Shown piece by piece: positions 1-10,219 of a stretch of 64,000 bases of DNA. The translations under genes and the position numbers were made by a program. Position 1 is the first letter of the stretch; each line of letters begins with the position of its first letter. This DNA comes from Cadophora sp. MPI-SDFR-AT-0126 (taxonomy: Eukaryota; Ascomycota; Leotiomycetes; Helotiales; Ploettnerulaceae), in assembly GCA_020747065.1 (NCBI GenBank), contig JAGMVK010000014.1, positions 1,426,001 to 1,490,000 on the forward strand, in the 5' to 3' direction. Under the pieces are notes generated by a model. It did no database searches. It was not told the origin of the DNA and worked only from the letters and a program-made list of their open reading frames with translations.

Positions 1-1846
1 CCACGCCACAGTGAAAGAAGTCTGCATCATCCGCAATGGTGCCCTCCCCGACAACATTCGCCAATATGCTTGTGATAATACGTGCGACACTCTCATTTGG
101 CAATGAATGGTGATAGTATTCTGCTGCCTTACTAGGCTCGTACATATCTCGAATCCTCGACCCATACCTTTTCTCGGCCTCACCCCGCAGTAAAGTCCCC
201 TTACTACTTCGCTCAAGCGGGGGGTATGGTCTGCAAATTATCTCAAACATGTCCTGGGATATTCTTGCGTGAGGCTGTTGCTTCGAGTTCATGTCTTGCA
301 GAGCTTTCCAGATCTCGTCTCTCAGAGCATCTGTTGGGTTGTCGCGAGGACTGAATATAATAGCTCCTGGTATTTTCTGACCGTTGCCAAAAATAAAGAT
401 GTCTTCGATGAAAGCTGAGCTAGTTTTGATTTCATCCTCTATAGGCGCAGGATCAAACTTTTTCCCTGTGAGAAGTGTGATTTGGCTATCGCTTCGGCTG
501 TGATATTTCCAAGCATTCTGGATCTTCGGGTGTGGTTCGAATAAATCAGAGGTGGCATAGCTTCCATCATGTCTGTTTCTCTTGGCCATGTGTGGCCAGT
601 TTGAAAGGACGATTAGTTCTGATAGCTCGGACTCTCCTCGCTCGAAAAGGAGATGACCGGAATCTGGCACTCGAAGGTATTGCCAGCCCTTGTCGAACGA
701 GTACTCTCGGTGAGACGATAAAAGAAACCCACACTCCGCACTGCCATAGCGAGAGACGAGGTTAATATTTTCAGTCACCAACTGGTCGCCTACTGTTTCA
801 GGAAGAGCCGCACCGCCGACTCCTACTATCTCCATGCTTTGTAATGCTCGGAGACCATCACGAGTCTCAGAAAGCATCTGTAGAACGTATGGGACACTGG
901 AGAAGTATCGTACTGGAGGTGTACCAGCTTTTAAGACTGCCACTGCGGCGGCTGACAAACAAGACAAGATTGAAGCTGAAGTTATGGGGGCATCAGCACC
1001 GGGGAAAAGCCAAATGAGGGCATGACTGGTCCATGCTCTGAAGCAATCAGCTATGCCACCATGATAGAGTGGTGTAGTGGTGAACGTGGCAGTATCTTGT
1101 CCCTGTAAAGATGGCAAAACAGCAACAGCTCTGTGATGGGTCTGCGGAATAGGCTTCGGGATGCCGCTTGAAGTTCCAGAAGAGTGATGAATGTATGCGA
1201 CGTCGTCTGACGAAACTCTGCGCCAGTCCCTGGAGTGCGTAATTTTGTTGGTTTGCAGTAAGCTCGATATTCCAGCCTTCTCCCAGGGAATTGAAAGTGC
1301 CTGTAGATGCGACTGCGGTTCAGCTGTAGCTGCAGATGCCAGGCTAGAGTGGGCTTCATCATGATACAGACGAGATATCTTGCATGACTTGCAAAGAGCA
1401 TTGATCGCAGAAGGACTGCATTGAGGTCTGCTGGAATGAGAATATGTTTTTAAGGAGTGAAATTAACTTACGCTATTAGGAGTATAGAGTAGCCAGCTCG
1501 TATGAATCCCAACCAAGCAAAAAGAAAGTCGACCGAGCTGGCGCAGAGAAGACCCACGCAGCCTCGCTCTCCATCAGGAGAGAGACAGACAGCACTTTTC
1601 AGCGAGCCTTCAAACAGCTGACGGAAAGCTGGATAGATTAGAGCAATGTTACATGGAATCTTGAGATGAATACTGACTGAAGATTTGATATTTGCAACCA
1701 TTGAGTATTGGAAAGGCAATAGCTGGTGAATCTGGATGACGACTGCCTTGAATTTCAAGCAATGTGTTGATCGTATCAAAATCGGATCGCCGGCAAAATT
1801 TACTTGCCTCTCCCAAAGTACACGTAAAGTAATTAAGTGCCGGCAT
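1..1846 (-). CDS. NRPS-like adenylating enzyme, N-terminal part (runs off the window)
   Basis: I model three exons: 1846-1678, 1628-1472 and 1430 to beyond base 1. The introns are 49 nt (donor GTCAGT) and 41 nt (donor GTAAGT), and the frame stays open for about 585 codons. The product starts MPALNYF and has an AMP-binding (adenylation) domain: A3-like SSGTSSGIPKP, A5-like YGSAECG, A7/A8-like YATSDLF then SRSDSQ, and an A10-like lysine in SSKGTLLR. Right at the window edge comes a helical segment ending ADDADFFHCGV, which is how a phosphopantetheine carrier domain begins just before its DSL serine. This order (A then T) is that of fungal NRPS-like or aminoadipate-reductase-like enzymes, which activate a carboxylic acid as an adenylate and load it on the carrier. 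The terminal domain (reductase or thioesterase) lies outside. The start was chosen because the upstream in-frame ATG at 1990 adds residues unlike the family. Substrate unknown. Confidence 0.82.
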
Positions 1847-1849
1847 TGT

Positions 1850-3136
1850 ACTTTGCGTTGGTAATAGTGATGTGAATAAAGTAAACTGGGGTTTTGACTG
1901 TGTTTGTATGACAACCCCACATTTTTCGTCGAGTACGTCATGATATTTGTTTTGAACGTAGTACGTTATACACAACGAAGATATCCACAAAGATCTATTT
2001 GGAGTCTCCGAGTATTAACTTCTTACCTTTTACTGCTTTATCTTTGCTATTGTAGTCCTTGAATTGAAGGGTTGCTGATCATTCTGGATTTTCTTAGCGA
2101 AAGAGAAGTTGTGGTCATCGCCCTGTCGCGATCGCCAGCCGCTGGCATGTGGTAGCAAACTGGGATTGTTCATTATCCTGCAATCCCCTATGTTTCTGCA
2201 TCCTAGCCCTAGTCTATGTCAAATCTCCTTTACCCGTCCAGTTCGATGCAGGTTTTATGTTGTGGTAAAACCCCATCCTTTCGTGCGGGGTGTTGACGTG
2301 AAACTAAAATTCTTTACCAAAGTCGAGATCATGTTTAAGGGACTTTTTGGTAATTCGTTCCATGATGTTTGCACGACCTGTTTATGGTGAAAGACCGTCC
2401 CATGGCGTCAGCAATGCAGTATCTACAAGTGGAGACAGGATTGGTTCTACGCGTATAGACTGTACTTCTCGTGCATCAAAACGGGTTACGATAAAAACGG
2501 AAACAGATTGTTTATTCTAGATTGGTCTGTGATTGACAGGTTGAAGAGATTCACATCACTTCAAAGAGATCGGGAATGTGATTCGCTTCCCGTCCATGAC
2601 TCTGGAGCTCCGCACAATCCTCTCTATTGATGTTGCTTGGACCTTGCTTACAGCTAGTCATCTCAACTATCTGAAATAGCCTTAGGGCAAGCGTCTGGGC
2701 GATAGAAAACTCAAATGCTGTAGCTAATCGGAGTTAATGAGCTCGTGCCAAGTGATGCCAATGCAGGCCACTCCGTGCTCGGTCCCCTACCCTCTCAACT
2801 TTTAGTACATGCATGGCCTGTGAAATAAAAGGCTCGGACGAATTTTCCTCTCCCGTAATCAAACTAAACTTATAACCTTACCCTCGGATCGCGAACTGTC
2901 TGCCATTTTGAAGACCATGCAAAGCCATTCAGCTTTGGTCTTTCCTAATATGGATTAAGCTGTAGATCTCGCCATGCAGGTACGGTGACATATGACGAAG
3001 AGTTGTGATAACAGGGGAGGTAGTCCCAGGAGACATCTCAACTTCTAAATCTCTTTCACCCTTTTACTACAGCATTCATTCATTCACTCATTCATTAATC
3101 TTTCAACGATCTTCTTCTTTTCTAGTCTTAGACGCA
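1850..3136. other. Intergenic region between divergent genes
   Basis: This 1.3 kb lies between the start of the NRPS-like gene (minus) and the secreted protein gene (plus), so it must hold both promoters. Composition is ordinary. Short open frames occur (2109-2390, for example) but lack recognisable domains or splice context. Just before the plus-strand gene there is a CT-rich leader with CATTCATTCATT repeats (about 3070-3130), typical of fungal 5' untranslated regions. Confidence 0.5.
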
Positions 3137-4024
3137 ATGAAGTCCTCCACAATAGTTTCTCTCTTAGCACTCGCAGCTTCCGCTGCATCTTCCCCTCTTG
3201 CTGTTCCTCAGCTTGAAGACCGAACAATTTTCTCACTAGGGTGCTCCCCTGACAATCGAGTTCTCATTGTCGCTGGCCTGAACCAGCAATTCTGCTCTGC
3301 CTATCTGCAGCCAACATCCACTGCTATAGCTCTAAACACTGTTCTGAACACCGCTTTCGTATGGCCAATCTAGTTTCCTTCAGTTCAACTCTCCTGCGGC
3401 AATCCCGACATAGAAAAATCAGTGGCTAACTCAGCCAACAGGCTACAACAACCGCTACACAAACTGTCATTGTTACCAGCACGAGTACTCCTATTCCGTC
3501 CCTGGTCTGTGGTGTCCCTGGCTTCGCTGTAGCAGATGCACCTACGACCTTCTTCAATAACGATGGATCCTTCAACTTGGCGCAGTGCCAGGCACAATGT
3601 GCTTCAGTGGCAGCCGGAACATTTGCCTCCGGCTCGACCCTGTGTGCATGCTACGCCGGAAATCGTAAGTTGTCCCGTCTCGTCCCATTTGCAATGTACT
3701 GAGTTCTATATAGCCAACGTCGTCGTTGCTCCTGCTGAAGGGAGCCCCTTCACATTCTACGATATCAGTTGCCCATTACCATCTGTACCGGCCAAGCGTG
3801 CTGTACCACTCTGCGCTCCTGCTAGCGCCAAAGTTGCGCCTTTCTTCGTCCAAATTATAAATCCCGGGCCGGCACGTATCAGCAGTGCTTGCTCTTGTCT
3901 GTTGAATAAACAGGTTCCGGCCGCTTGCACAATCGTTAAGTCTGCTACCATTACTGCGACGACAACAATTCTACGGATTCAGACGGCGACGACTACTGCA
4001 ACTGTTGTAGTTACTGCTGTGTAG
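3137..4024 (+). CDS. Small secreted cysteine-containing protein, 3 exons
   Basis: Exons 3137-3358, 3442-3664 and 3714-4024 splice in phase (introns 83 and 49 nt with GTATGG and GTAAGT donors) to give 251 residues. Residues 1-19 or so form a clear signal peptide (MKSSTIVSLLALAASAAS), so the protein should enter the secretory pathway. The centre has a Cys-rich stretch (CGVPGF, QCQAQC, LCACYAGN) that resembles the spacing of fungal WSC/PAN-like carbohydrate- or surface-binding modules, although I cannot assign it firmly. A second half with spaced cysteines (DISC, PLCAPA, SACSCL, AACTIV) ends in a Thr/Val/Ile-rich tail. There is no catalytic motif. It could be a cell-wall or effector-like protein; function unknown. 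The ATG was chosen because it opens the signal peptide, although the frame is open further upstream. Confidence 0.72.
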
Positions 4025-4093
4025 TGAACCTCATTTGGAGAGGGATGAATCATGGAAGTGCGTTTTATTTACTGTACTATGCTGAAAATGGAT

Positions 4094-4173
4094 CCAAAGA
4101 TTATGCTATCCAAAGATTATGCTATCCAAAGATTATGCTATCCAAAGATTATGCTATCCAAAGATTATGCTAT
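4094..4173. repeat. Tandem repeat, 16 bp x 5 perfect copies
   Basis: Five uninterrupted identical copies of CCAAAGATTATGCTAT lie about 70 bp after the stop codon of the secreted protein gene. Because 16 is not a multiple of 3, the short open frame across it is not a sensible protein repeat. Perfect identity suggests recent slippage, and copy number may vary between strains. Confidence 0.9.
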
Positions 4174-4329
4174 CATAAATTCGTGAGACATGTTTTGTTT
4201 TTCACTAAAGTTGCTTGCGGGCCCATATACCTTTAATATTTAGTGAACTCGTAGATAGTTTTTCAGAACTCTGAACAGACGTTCGAGCCATGTCTAGCAA
4301 ACATATAGATCAATAAGTCGACTATGCTA

Positions 4330-4770
4330 ATAGGGAATCAGGGTTCGTCGGAGGTATTAGGTATATTAGAACCCCCTTACGTATAATTATACGAATATCT
4401 TATAGCTTGCTCATAGCCGTATATTTTCGCCGGTGCTATTCTACGGCGTGGTTCGGTATATCTTCTTTCCTATACTAGCTCGAATCTCGTTCTAAGAGCT
4501 AGCTCGTTGACTCTATAGTAGTTATTCAATCGCGATCGTCCTATATCCCTCCGTCTTAGTCGTGCGGGTTTAAGCACGGGCATAGATAGCATAGAAGCGG
4601 TCTCGTTGCGAATATATTATTTGTACTGCTTATAATTCTCAAATTTTCCTTTGTCGACGTCGCCTTAGTACTCCACGCCTGCGTCGGGAGGCTTAGGAAT
4701 TCCGGGAACAATTGGTATTGCAGAATCCCCAGGTATTATGGATCAATTTTCTCTTTCTTGACTCCTGTAT
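4330..4770 (-). pseudogene. Decayed coding remnant, unidentified
   Basis: Read on the minus strand, this stretch gives a protein-like run with only a few stops (all TAG/TAA). It includes segments such as IVPGIPKPPDAGVEY and LSMPVLKPARLRRRDIGRSR, rich in charged residues and prolines. No start, splice sites or family could be recognised. Composition is intermediate between host genes and the AT-rich block, which suggests light RIP of an old repeat or gene copy. It could equally be chance; the main support is how few stops interrupt about 145 codons. Confidence 0.3.
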
Positions 4771-5493
4771 AGCGTTAGTAAGCTTGCTGCTCCTGCTCAG
4801 GCGCTGATCACCCTCGGCTCAGTCGACTCGCCTCAGTGACCTGAGCGCCCTGAGCAACTCACCTGAGCCAGCCTGAGAATACTGAGCAAGATTTGACGAT
4901 AAAATGTCTTCTAACGCTTATCTCTTTACTGAATAGATTTGAACTCGAATACCCTAGAGCTACTCCAGATGATAGAGAGATGTCGAAAGATTGGGCCAGA
5001 TGTATTGCATATTATATCGTAGGTGCTTATAGCGACGATATTATAGCGTTAAGCTCTGCTGTTCGCTCGTAGAAGGATCTTACAGCAGGCTGGCAATGGG
5101 CTGAACACAAGCTAAAGATAGACCTTGAAGTAGTTACTACTATCTCAAACGTTAGTTCTAAAGGCGTTATTTCCACTTCGTTGTGGTATTAAATACAATC
5201 GCTAATAAAGTATAGTTTATAAAAGGTTCTTTGCAGAAGGAAATCGGCCTGGGCTATAGGAAGCGAGAGAGGAAGTACGGCACTAGAATTCACTTTATTC
5301 ACCTAAAACGCAGCTCCAGTCAAATCATTGGCACATTTACAGAAAGCCAAGAACAGGATTGGAAATGTGGGGTGTGCTGATCTTGTAGCATTGACCTGCT
5401 ATATCCCACTTCCATTCGACCCTCGTAGCGTAAGGCATCGAGCTATTCGTCTGGGCTAGAACTCAAAAACCAAGTAGTCTTTCAACTACCTAG
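4771..5493. other. Non-coding stretch with GAGC-rich inverted motifs and old repeat debris
   Basis: From about 4795 to 4885 the motifs CTGAGC, GCTCAG and CCTGAGC occur many times in both orientations, so the strand could fold into hairpins. From about 4920 to 5200 a plus-strand reading gives protein-like pieces (AGWQWAEHKLKIDLEVVTT, for example) interrupted by stops; it is not identifiable. No complete gene is seen. Confidence 0.45.
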
Positions 5494-6561
5494 CTATGGT
5501 AGCAGAAGTATCTTTCCAATGTGATTTTGTTCTTCAAGCTTGTTGTGTGCGATTTGAACATCTTCAAGTGAAAACTTTTCCGAAACGATCGGATTGATCT
5601 TTCCCTCCGCTAACAGCCTCATAACTCTTGCTTGCTCTTCTCTCGTTGCCCCTCTCGAGCCTAGTAAATCCAGGTGCTTTGCAAAGGCAAGCACGATATC
5701 AAGCTCGATCTTTGAACCTCCCATACTTGCGCCCATCACAACCCTGGCGCCTAATTTCGCCACATGCATTCCTAGTGTAAGCATTGGTCCGCCCACAAGG
5801 TCGAGTACAACGTCAGGGCCCAGTCCTCTCGTGTGTTTTCGGATTTGCTGTTGGATGTCCTCATCACGGTAGTTCAGGACAATGTCCGCTCCTGTATCGA
5901 GCAGCGCTTGTTTCTTGCTGAGAGAGCCGGTTAATCCAATCACCGGACTCGCTCCTGCCAGCTTAGCTAGCTGCAGGCCGGCCGTGCCCATCCCACTTGA
6001 AGCACCGGTTATGAGGACGGAATCGCCTGGACGTACTTTGGCTCGAGCATCAACCATATGGAGCACCGACGAGTACGACCAGAGACAAGGTGCTAGCTTA
6101 TCATACGGCAGATCTGACGGCGCCTTCAAGACAGTGGTAGCCGGCCGGACGATGTACTGTGCATAAGAACCCCACGCTTTGTGGCCCGGAATTTCAATAG
6201 TAGGACACAAGTTGTCAAAACCCTTTACGCAAAACTCGCACTCTCCACAAGCAGGGGCTGTCATCTGGACAACTCGGTCCCCAACGCTGAACGACTTCAC
6301 CTCTGAACCAACAGCAACAACTTCACCAGCGGCCTCGCGGCCCAGCTGAAAAGGAAGGCTGAAAACTTGATCACGGCCGGGTATCCCCTTGAGATGGCCT
6401 TTGCGATATTCCAAATCCCACCATGTAATAGTAGCCGCGTGGACACGAATTAAAACCTCGATAGCGGACGGAGAGGGGATAGGGTGCGTTTCGACCTTGA
6501 GAACTCCAGGCCCTCCATATTCGTATAGCCGTACCGCTCTCATCGTAGCTGAGTCGGCCAT
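5494..6561 (-). CDS. Zinc-binding-type MDR oxidoreductase (quinone oxidoreductase / alcohol dehydrogenase-like)
   Basis: This is an uninterrupted 355-residue frame, the usual length for the medium-chain dehydrogenase/reductase superfamily. The N-terminal half is the GroES-like domain with LGREAAGEVVAVGSEV. It carries the structural zinc loop CGECEFCVKGFDNLC (Cys105, 108, 111, 119). The Rossmann half has the dinucleotide-binding turn TGASSGMGTAG (about 185-195), which suggests NADP(H) use. The canonical catalytic zinc ligands (GxCGTD cysteine and GHE motif) are absent: the corresponding segments read TITWWDLEYRKG and LGREAAG. It is therefore more like a quinone oxidoreductase or enoyl reductase with only structural zinc. 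It is a cytosolic enzyme with unknown substrate. The start MADSATMRAV fits family N-termini. There are no introns. Confidence 0.88.
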   Translation of the reverse strand: MADSATMRAVRLYEYGGPGVLKVETHPIPSPSAIEVLIRVHAATITWWDLEYRKGHLKGIPGRDQVFSLPFQLGREAAGEVVAVGSEVKSFSVGDRVVQMTAPACGECEFCVKGFDNLCPTIEIPGHKAWGSYAQYIVRPATTVLKAPSDLPYDKLAPCLWSYSSVLHMVDARAKVRPGDSVLITGASSGMGTAGLQLAKLAGASPVIGLTGSLSKKQALLDTGADIVLNYRDEDIQQQIRKHTRGLGPDVVLDLVGGPMLTLGMHVAKLGARVVMGASMGGSKIELDIVLAFAKHLDLLGSRGATREEQARVMRLLAEGKINPIVSEKFSLEDVQIAHNKLEEQNHIGKILLLP

Positions 6562-7728
6562 TCTGCTGAGTATGCGATTGTTTGGCTGTTAAGTTGGGGG
6601 CTACTGCGGCGAAATAATTCGGAAGATTGTTTGACTTGAAGATTGCTTGACTTAGAGGTTGCTTGATTTGAAGATTTCGCAGAGATTAAAAGAGGTTTCA
6701 AAATATTGTAGTAGAGTTGTTTTGAACTTTTCATTTCATTGAGAATTAGAGAGCTAACAGCATTTAGCCAGCACATTTCCTAGCCTCCCCATCTCCCTCT
6801 TTCGGAAACAAGCCCTGAGGCCTCGTCGGTACTCACCAAGGCCGAAACTTGCTAAGGTAAGCCATAGAGAAGGTTTCCCGTCCCCTAGGAGTACGCTTCG
6901 TAACACCCCATCACCAGATTCAACTTCAAAGTTAAAAGGAGTGGGGTTCAAGGCCAATACAACCTTAGTTTTGTGGTGTCGGCGGGGTAGGTGGGGTAGA
7001 CTTGGTGAAATGGGGTCACGCCGCCACCAAAGCTTGTTGGAGCTCCGTCGGGGACTGTGTCTGACATGGGTTGGTTGCAAATGGTCTATCTGACTCTATC
7101 TTCAGCCATTGGAGGAGTATAGGACAAATAATGTACCCTCTAGCATAGCTGCCTCAGGGCCCTTGTGACCGTCTTCCAAGCGACTGATAGTGTGCCCAAA
7201 GTAGCTCTCCCTTCCAAGATGCCTCTCTTCGACGGCTTTCAGCGCCTCGGCCTTTGGAATATGGTTCCATTTCTTGATATGGCCGCGTCTTTCACATTGG
7301 ACACAATCTTTCGGATTTGTTTTGGGGACTCTGTTCAAACACTCAACACCCTCTCATTAAATCAATGGATTGCTTGCTTCTCGAACCCGTTGTGCCTCTG
7401 GTTGATCTGACATCTTCCATATTCCCGAGCCGAAAGGCTGATCGTTGTTGCTCAGAGAATACATTATGCAACCTTTTCCTTCGTTCCTCGTGCAAATTTA
7501 GGCAACCAAAATGTGCAGCTCAAAGAAAGTTGCTTTTCGTTCTGAACATAGCTACTCATCGCCTATGTGATACCACTAGTATCACTGAGTGTATTAGTAA
7601 TTAGAAAAATAACCAAGGCACAAGGCATAAGTAACAACGCCAAGCCTAATTGAAGACCTAAAAGAGACAGCCAAGAATTGTAATGGAGTTAAGTTAAGAG
7701 CTAACAACAAGTATTAGGCTTTACTTAC
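6562..7728. other. Intergenic region with imperfect direct repeats
   Basis: Upstream of the oxidoreductase, around 6625-6680, variants of GATTGCTTGACTTGAA recur three to four times. Around 6960-7030 a G-rich stretch contains repeated GGGGT/GGGGTA. The open frames at 6754-7080 and 7102-7338 (minus) show no domain, splice context or codon pattern that I can support as genes. The remainder is ordinary sequence. Confidence 0.4.
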
Positions 7729-8100
7729 GAACACCGCAGCCCATGTACCCCAGCTAATCTTCACGCTCTCCGGGTTATCTTGAAGCGCCGCATTATATAG
7801 GCCATCCTCGAATGCGATGACCTTCCGTGCCTCTTGGACAAGCTCCTCGGCGTGAGGATCATCAGGATAAATCATTTGGAAGTTGGAATTAGGAAGTAAC
7901 TTTGGTGTAATCCTAAGTCCAGTTGCAGTTTCGATATCACTAGGTAGATGGCGATGCAAGTCTGGACTTACGGGTTATGAGGGGAGATATAGATCAGTCT
8001 ATACTCCTCTACCCCAGATACATGCAACAGGATGCCAGGGGTATGACCGGGCGTGTTTACTTCAATGAGATGAAATCCCAGGAGTGTTCAAGCCATCCGT
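7729..8100 (-). pseudogene. Metallo-beta-lactamase-fold hydrolase remnant
   Basis: On the minus strand, roughly 8075-7975 reads FHLIEVNTPGHTPGILLHV. TPGHTPG is the hallmark fourth-strand motif of metallo-beta-lactamase-fold hydrolases (a metal-ligand histidine after Pro-Gly). The next segment, 7939-7729, reads IETATGLRITPKLLP through EELVQEARKVIAFEDG to WGTWAAVF and ends at a good GTAAGT donor. The upstream piece (GWLEHSWDF) is in another frame, the intron between segments would be implausibly short, and the HxHxDH motif is not found. I infer a fragmented gene copy. A real gene with unusual exons cannot be excluded. Confidence 0.4.
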
Positions 8101-9064
8101 CTATAATTAGAAGAAACGTACGCGTTCAGACGGCAAGTCTTCAAGTCTCATCCCAATCAACTATTAGTAGCACTCAAGACCGAGATCGGTGGGGTACTGA
8201 CGGCTTGGATACTTACGGCTCTTTTGTCCTTTGAGAAGTACTGAAATGCCAATCACCCTGGAAGTCTTGGGAAGGCTTACCAATCCCTTTTTCACCCAGT
8301 CAAAGACATAAGACTTACAACAACAACAATAATAATAACATGCAATTTTGCAACGCAAGAGCGTAAGCCTGGTGCACTTCGTTCAAGCTCTGTATAGCAT
8401 ACATTCACGTGTTGAGATCGAATACTTGGATTCGTGAATTGTAGGTGATTCACGGGGGGAGCTTTCAGCTTTGGCTTGGTATACTAGAGGTCAAGCTTGA
8501 TGAAGACCTGTGCAGCGTTGACTAGACTAGCCTGCTATACCACGTCAGCTATCAATATTGAAGCCAAGGATACTAAATCAAGGAAAAGTAAAATACACTA
8601 AAGCAGTATATAACTTAGTTAATAGCGGAATTATTAGCCGTACTTGGGTTTGAGTTCAACCCCACAGCTCTGGCGGGGTAAGGAGTCGCGCAACGCGGGG
8701 GATGATTGATATAAGCTGGGGAAACGCCACTAACGTCAGATGTCAATATTACCTTGACTGTTAAACTGTGGAATTGTATGGGGCGGAGGCTCGAAAGACT
8801 GATTCTGAATGGTCAGAGGCCCTGGACAGAGCCTGAAGCACGAGCTAGGATCCGATCTTTTGTAAAGGCAAGGGTGGCTATAGAAAGTTCTAGAGACCCT
8901 CAAAGCCTTGCTTGAGATTGAAGAACCCCCGATTCATTAGATAGACGCCCCTGAGAGCTACTCACATGAGCCCCAGTTTTTGTTTTATAGTTCCCAAGTC
9001 ATTCCCTATTTTGACAATATTAAGTATTAAGTCTACTACCTGTGCCAAGGGCTCCTCTGACTTT
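8101..9064. other. Intergenic region, no supported gene
   Basis: The sequence is of mixed composition. A possible donor/acceptor pair exists on the minus strand (8205 region to about 8105) and may belong to the metallo-beta-lactamase remnant. Around 8640-8720 a CCCCAC/GTGGGG-type motif occurs (CAACCCCACAGC), also seen upstream of the amidohydrolase near 10.33-10.44 kb. Nothing else is recognisable. Confidence 0.35.
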
Positions 9065-10219
9065 TCAGTGCAAAGGAAGGGGACGGAGGCCGAGGAGTTT
9101 TGCACCGTTGTTATAGGCCAGCTTACCCTGTAGCTGACGATCCACCTTGCCCAGCACTTCCCGTGAGAATGTGTCGTTGGTCCAAGGGAAATCCGTCCCA
9201 GTCAGTACATGGTCCGGCCCGACAACTGAAGAATAAAGCTGCAGGTCCTCCAACTCGGCGTTGTTGCAGTCGTAGTAAACCTTCTGAAAGTAATATTTGA
9301 TAGGATGTGGTAACACGCGTTTCCTCCCAGCCAAGTCAATGTACGATGGATCTTCCGGCCATATACCCATAAGATGTCGCAAGCGACCGAGGCTGGTCAG
9401 CACACCACCAGCGAGGTGGGTTGAGATAAGTTTTAGGTCAGGATGATTCTCTAATGTCCCGGCCATGATGAGGTCCAGCAAAGTCGTCCTTTGGTCATCC
9501 AAGTAGCCCGTGTATGCTGGGATATTCTTCCGATTCACAAAGGTTTGCTCGACTGGTTGGACAGCAGGATGGAGGAGGACTGGGATTTTCAGTTTTGCGG
9601 CGAGAGCGAAAAAAGGTCGAAAGGAAGGGTCTCCTAGAAAGATATTTTCGTAGTTGGAAGCAAATAAGACACCCTTCAAGCCCAGGTCTGTGATAGCATG
9701 GCGAAGGACTGCAAGTCCTTGTTGCGTATAATGCGCTCCGTCAGCAGCCTCCTGCTTAGCAAGAGCCGGTGGTGAAGGAATTGTCGCGAAGCCAATCATC
9801 CGTTTTTGGTTTTTGACGCGTTGAGCCATCCATTCATTCAATTCAGTCGCGGCAGTAATCAAAGCTTTCGCTGGGAGCGGCGGGAAGAATGTGTTCACGG
9901 AGACCACATGAACGTTCGTTTTACCCAGCGCCGCGAGACGAGCAGGCGATATCAGGTCGTCAGCCAGGCCCGGGATGATGCGGTGCACAATGTCGTCCGA
10001 AGCCGAACCAAGAATGGCGGGCGATGCCAGAATGTATTGGGTTGTGGCATTTGCATAGTTCGGCTTGATTGCATGTGTCTGGAAATCGATGATCGGTCCA
10101 GAGTAGTACGGGGCAGGCTGGGTGCGTTCGTCCTCGGCCAATGCCAGAGGCGAGGAACTCATGAGCGTGAGCGTGATCGTGATCAAAAAAATGTTCATCT
10201 TCTTGAAATGGGAAGACAT
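9065..10219 (-). CDS. Secreted amidohydrolase-2 family protein
   Basis: This is an intronless frame of about 384 residues from the chosen start (the frame remains open to an ATG at 10324). The start MSSHFKKMNIFLITITLTL gives a standard signal peptide ending near ALA-EDE, so the product is probably extracellular or vesicular. The TIM-barrel amidohydrolase-2 fold (ACMSD/resorcylate decarboxylase clan) is indicated by IIDFQTHAIKP, by KIPVLLHPAVQP (metal His), by KLISTHLAGG (metal His) and by TGTDFPW (catalytic/metal Asp). The first motif is normally DxHxH; here it is D-F-Q-T-H, so the first metal histidine is Gln. That may change metal binding or activity. These enzymes hydrolyse or decarboxylate small aromatic or cyclic carboxylates; the substrate here is unknown. 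The nearest neighbours are unrelated. Confidence 0.85.
   Translation of the reverse strand: MSSHFKKMNIFLITITLTLMSSSPLALAEDERTQPAPYYSGPIIDFQTHAIKPNYANATTQYILASPAILGSASDDIVHRIIPGLADDLISPARLAALGKTNVHVVSVNTFFPPLPAKALITAATELNEWMAQRVKNQKRMIGFATIPSPPALAKQEAADGAHYTQQGLAVLRHAITDLGLKGVLFASNYENIFLGDPSFRPFFALAAKLKIPVLLHPAVQPVEQTFVNRKNIPAYTGYLDDQRTTLLDLIMAGTLENHPDLKLISTHLAGGVLTSLGRLRHLMGIWPEDPSYIDLAGRKRVLPHPIKYYFQKVYYDCNNAELEDLQLYSSVVGPDHVLTGTDFPWTNDTFSREVLGKVDRQLQGKLAYNNGAKLLGLRPLPLH

Noticed and set aside
4094..4173. Possible CRISPR-like array
   Set aside because: Contiguous identical 16-mers without spacers, in a eukaryotic genome; a plain tandem repeat.
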